In this document: one piece after another, positions 61,534 to 64,000 of the stretch
Numbering within the stretch: the stretch's first letter is position 1
How the letters are laid out: each line of letters begins with the position of its first letter
NCBI GenBank assembly: GCA_040289295.1
Contig: PSLA01000002.1
Coordinates: 54,421 to 118,420 of the forward strand
Direction: 5' to 3'
Length of the DNA stretch: 64,000 nt
Source: J051 sp040289295
GTDB taxonomy: Bacteria; Armatimonadota; Fimbriimonadia; Fimbriimonadales; ATM1
The notes under the pieces: model-generated
Databases searched by the model: none
What the model was told of the DNA's origin: nothing
What the model saw: only the letters and a program-made list of their open reading frames with translations
Translations under genes and position numbers: made by a program

Positions 61534-63044
61534 CAGCTGCCCGGCTCTTCGGGCTTCTCCTGCACCGGGGCGGCGGCGTCACTGCCGTCGGCGGCTTCTT
61601 CGACTGAGACGTCCGCCGGAGGTGGCGCTTCAGACTCGGCAGAAGCCCCGCCCCCCGCGGGCGGTTGCGGCTGCTCTTCGGACACCGCCGACTCCTCATG
61701 AGCCCCGGCAACCCTTGACGTCAGCAAGCCCTTCAGGGCGCCGAGGCGCTCGCCGATGGTACCTCCACCGCTGTGGCTCGGCTGTGCCATGGCCCGAGGA
61801 GTGTCGCCGCCGTGTCGCGGTTGGCGCTGTCGCCGCTCTTCCACCGGAAGGCACTGGCGAATGGAAAGCAGCATTCGCCGCTCCTCCTGCCGAAGGTCAA
61901 CCACCTTCATCGTGTATTCCTGCCCAACCGTAACCGCGTCGTCCGCCTTCTTGACGCGATGGTTAGCAAGCTCGCTAATCGGGATGAACGCTTCGAGGCC
62001 CTCCGGCAACTTCACAAAGGCGCCACTCTGAACGGTTCGCGAGATGGGCAGCGTCAGCTCCTGTCCCACCTGGTACTTCTCGCCCACCTCCTTCCAGGGG
62101 TCCGGGAGGACCTGTCGCCGCCCGAGGCTGATGCGCTGGTTCGCTTGGTCAACCTTGAGCACCATAACCTCAATCTTCTGGCCAACCTTGAGGACCTCGT
62201 GCGGGTCCTGGACGCGATACCAGTCCAACTCGCTAACGTGCAACAGGCCGTCCGCCCCGCCGACGTCGATGAACACTCCGTAGTCCACGATACGGCGCAC
62301 CACACCCTTAACGCGATCCCCCGCCTTGAGGGTGGAGAACAACTCCTTCCTTTTCTCCTCTCGCTCCTCTTCGATGGCGAGCCTGTTGGAGAGGATGACC
62401 TTGCGCCGCTCCTCGTCGATGTCGATAATCTTGAACCGGAGCGTGCTCCCGACGAGGCGCTCAAGGTTCTTCGGCTTCCCGCCCGTGCCGACGTGGCTTG
62501 CCGGAACGAACCCGCGGACGCCCACGTCTGCGACGAGACCGCCCTTCACGCGTTCGAGCACAACGGCGCTTACGATCCGCCCCTCTTTGTAACCTTCGAC
62601 CAGACGCTCCCAAACCAGCTGGAAGTCCGCCTGGCGCTTCGAGACGATCGGTTTCTGCTCGGCGGAGGCAGGTTTGATGACGACGACCTTGATCTCGTCG
62701 CCAACCTTCACCACATCGCCGGCGTGGTCCACCGACTGGATGGCGAGTTCGCTCTTTGGTATCTCGCCCTCCTGCTTCATGCCGAGGTCCACGTAGGCTC
62801 GGTCCGCCTCGACGTGGACGACGCGCGCCACCAGGGTCTCCCCCTTTCTCAGGCGGCGGAATGTATCGTCGTAGGACGTGCCGCTGTCGCCGCTCTCGAA
62901 GGCTTCGATCGCCTTCTCGAACTCCTCTTGCGCGTCCATCTCCGGCTCCTTCCGAGGGTCGCTCGCCTCGGGCGTCGGCGCCGCTTCACCGGTCGGGGTG
63001 GCCGCAGGTTCGCTGCTCTCTGAGGCCAACTGTTCGTCACTCAT
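61533..63044 (-). CDS. rpsA: Ribosomal protein S1 (four S1 domains)
   Basis: RNA-binding ribosomal protein that helps recruit mRNA. Four S1 motifs are visible at about 67-135 (GETLVARVVHVEADRAYVDLG), 155-220 (RIVSAVVLERVKGGLVADVG), 240-310 (GDRVKGVVRRIVDYGVFIDVG) and 325-395 (GQELTLPISRTVQSGAFVKL). An acidic, Pro/Ala-rich tail of about 90 residues follows. E. coli S1 has six domains, whereas four-domain forms are common in other phyla. The ATG at 63044 has GGAG 11 nt upstream. It is co-transcribed with coaE. Confidence 0.95.
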   Translation of the reverse strand: MSDEQLASESSEPAATPTGEAAPTPEASDPRKEPEMDAQEEFEKAIEAFESGDSGTSYDDTFRRLRKGETLVARVVHVEADRAYVDLGMKQEGEIPKSELAIQSVDHAGDVVKVGDEIKVVVIKPASAEQKPIVSKRQADFQLVWERLVEGYKEGRIVSAVVLERVKGGLVADVGVRGFVPASHVGTGGKPKNLERLVGSTLRFKIIDIDEERRKVILSNRLAIEEEREEKRKELFSTLKAGDRVKGVVRRIVDYGVFIDVGGADGLLHVSELDWYRVQDPHEVLKVGQKIEVMVLKVDQANQRISLGRRQVLPDPWKEVGEKYQVGQELTLPISRTVQSGAFVKLPEGLEAFIPISELANHRVKKADDAVTVGQEYTMKVVDLRQEERRMLLSIRQCLPVEERRQRQPRHGGDTPRAMAQPSHSGGGTIGERLGALKGLLTSRVAGAHEESAVSEEQPQPPAGGGASAESEAPPPADVSVEEAADGSDAAAPVQEKPEEPGS

Positions 63045-63180
63045 CGGGTCTCGTGCTCCAAAAAATCAAAGATGCGGCGAGGCACGACCCAGTTTCGTTC
63101 GCTGCGTCTATCGCGCCCGCCACGCCAAGTATTGCATACTCGCGCCTCTCGGCGCACGGAATGTGCGGGGAGCCAGGCGG

Positions 63181-64000
63181 ATGGACCTGCATGAATTCAT
63201 TCGAATGAAGCGTGACGGGGGACGTCACTCGGCCGACGAGGTCCGCGCCTTCCTCAGGGCGGTGGTGCGCCGCGAGGCACCCGACTATCAAGTGGCAGCC
63301 TGGCTGATGGCGGCGTTCCTGAACGGCCTTAGCGAAGAAGAAACATTTGCTCTCGCCGAAGGAATGGCGATCGAAGGCACCGACCGTACTGAACTACCCA
63401 TCAGCAAGGGGACACTGGACAAGCACAGCACCGGAGGCGTTGGTGATGCCGTCACACTGCTGTTCCTGCCCATCTGCGCCGCGGCAGGTATCCGGGTACT
63501 CAAGATGTCCGGCCGCGGGCTCGGCTTCACTGGCGGGACGCTCGACAAGCTGGAGGCGATACCCGGCTTCCGCACCGACTTGCCGCTGGAGCAACTCGAG
63601 CGCATCGCGGATCGCATCGGATGCGCGCAGGGCGGCAAGTCGGAAGACATCGCGCCCGCAGATAAGGTGCTCTACGCCCTCCGCGACGCCACCGAGACCG
63701 TGGAAAGCCCACCGCTCATCGCCGCCAGCGTCATGTGCAAGAAGCTCGCCGCCGGCGCCGAATACCTCGTGCTCGACGTGAAGTGGGGGCGTGGGGCATT
63801 TATGCAGTCGCTGGACCACGCTCGCCAGCTCGCACGACTGATGACCGAAATCGGACTGCGCGCCGGCCGCAAGGTCTCCGCGCTTGTGACCGATATGAAC
63901 CAGCCGCTAGCGCCGTCCGTCGGGAACGCCCTTGAGGTGCGCGCCGCGCTCGAAGAGCTGCGCACAGGGTGCCAAGGGAGGCTCGGCCGCGTGGCGCTCG
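63181..64000 (+). CDS. Pyrimidine-nucleoside / thymidine phosphorylase, 3' end outside window
   Basis: Cleaves thymidine or uridine with phosphate to base and (deoxy)ribose-1-phosphate. The first 273 residues show KGTLDKHSTGGVGD (phosphate site, 76-89), MSGRGLGFTGGTLDKLEAIPGF, DKVLYALRDATETVESPPL and AASVMCKKLAAGA, which carry the conserved Arg, Ser and Lys. The motif LGHTGGT reads LGFTGGT (Phe116), so an active-site His is lost. LDVKVGSGAF reads LDVKWGRGAF. ATG at 63181 has GGGGAG about 9 nt upstream. The gene diverges from rpsA. About 150 residues lie beyond the window. Confidence 0.93.
   Translation, partial: MDLHEFIRMKRDGGRHSADEVRAFLRAVVRREAPDYQVAAWLMAAFLNGLSEEETFALAEGMAIEGTDRTELPISKGTLDKHSTGGVGDAVTLLFLPICAAAGIRVLKMSGRGLGFTGGTLDKLEAIPGFRTDLPLEQLERIADRIGCAQGGKSEDIAPADKVLYALRDATETVESPPLIAASVMCKKLAAGAEYLVLDVKWGRGAFMQSLDHARQLARLMTEIGLRAGRKVSALVTDMNQPLAPSVGNALEVRAALEELRTGCQGRLGRVAL

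Overview
The window is about 64 kb of high-GC bacterial chromosome with dense, mostly single-copy housekeeping genes. No phage, transposase or CRISPR locus is visible. A PEP-CTERM protein, an LptD/OstA-like outer-membrane barrel, a B12-dependent class II ribonucleotide reductase, a family-10 glycosylhydrolase and many -10 boxes placed directly before start codons suggest a diderm, free-living bacterium, possibly of the Armatimonadota (Fimbriimonadia). That placement is an inference from gene content and was not tested. Two runs of N (10573-10600 and 11170-11179) show that this is a draft or metagenome scaffold.

Layout. 1-3.4 kb: truncated transaldolase, two related lipoproteins, and a membrane protein. 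3.4-7.4 kb: parB-parA diverging from nadC-birA, then a metallophosphoesterase. 7.7-12.1 kb: PEP-CTERM protein, OPT-family transporter, argH. 12.2-16.4 kb: response regulator, lepA, a redoxin with an in-frame UGA (probable selenoprotein), VanX-like dipeptidase, folK. 16.4-20.9 kb: two type II secretion F / PilC-like proteins (the first frameshifted), a membrane J-domain protein, an acyltransferase. 21.5-31.4 kb: YprB/MrfB-like exonuclease, TPR and PilZ-like proteins, OsmC, O-methyltransferase, a secreted protein, tatC and a YprA/MrfA-like helicase. 31.4-39 kb: nrdJ-nrdR, then a looser region with tRNA-Pro, a GHL10 protein, a pilin-like protein, initiator tRNA-Met and three gene remnants. 39-46.6 kb: cation efflux protein, AddB-like and AddA-like proteins, MFS transporter, tRNA-Val. 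46.6-48.8 kb: rex-nadB. 48.7-60.7 kb: a six-gene minus-strand cluster of exported proteins, including an S8 protease, a large surface protein with the same C-terminal module, an LptD-like barrel and a CsgG/TolB-like protein. 60.9-64 kb: coaE, rpsA and the start of a pyrimidine-nucleoside phosphorylase.

How the genes work together. nadB and nadC belong to aspartate-based NAD synthesis, and nadB overlaps the gene for the NADH sensor Rex. nrdR lies in front of the reductase gene it would control. The MrfA-like helicase and MrfB-like exonuclease would form a DNA-repair pair. The AddA/AddB-like pair seems to have lost both nuclease sites. The cluster at 48.7-60.7 kb looks like an envelope or surface-display operon.

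The strongest unusual signals are: (1) a TlpA-like redoxin whose first active-site cysteine codon is UGA, followed by a hairpin that fits a bacterial SECIS; (2) the surface operon with two proteins sharing a C-terminal module; (3) -10 hexamers 6-11 nt before the start codon of many genes, implying leaderless mRNAs; (4) 3' overlap of six of eight convergent gene pairs.
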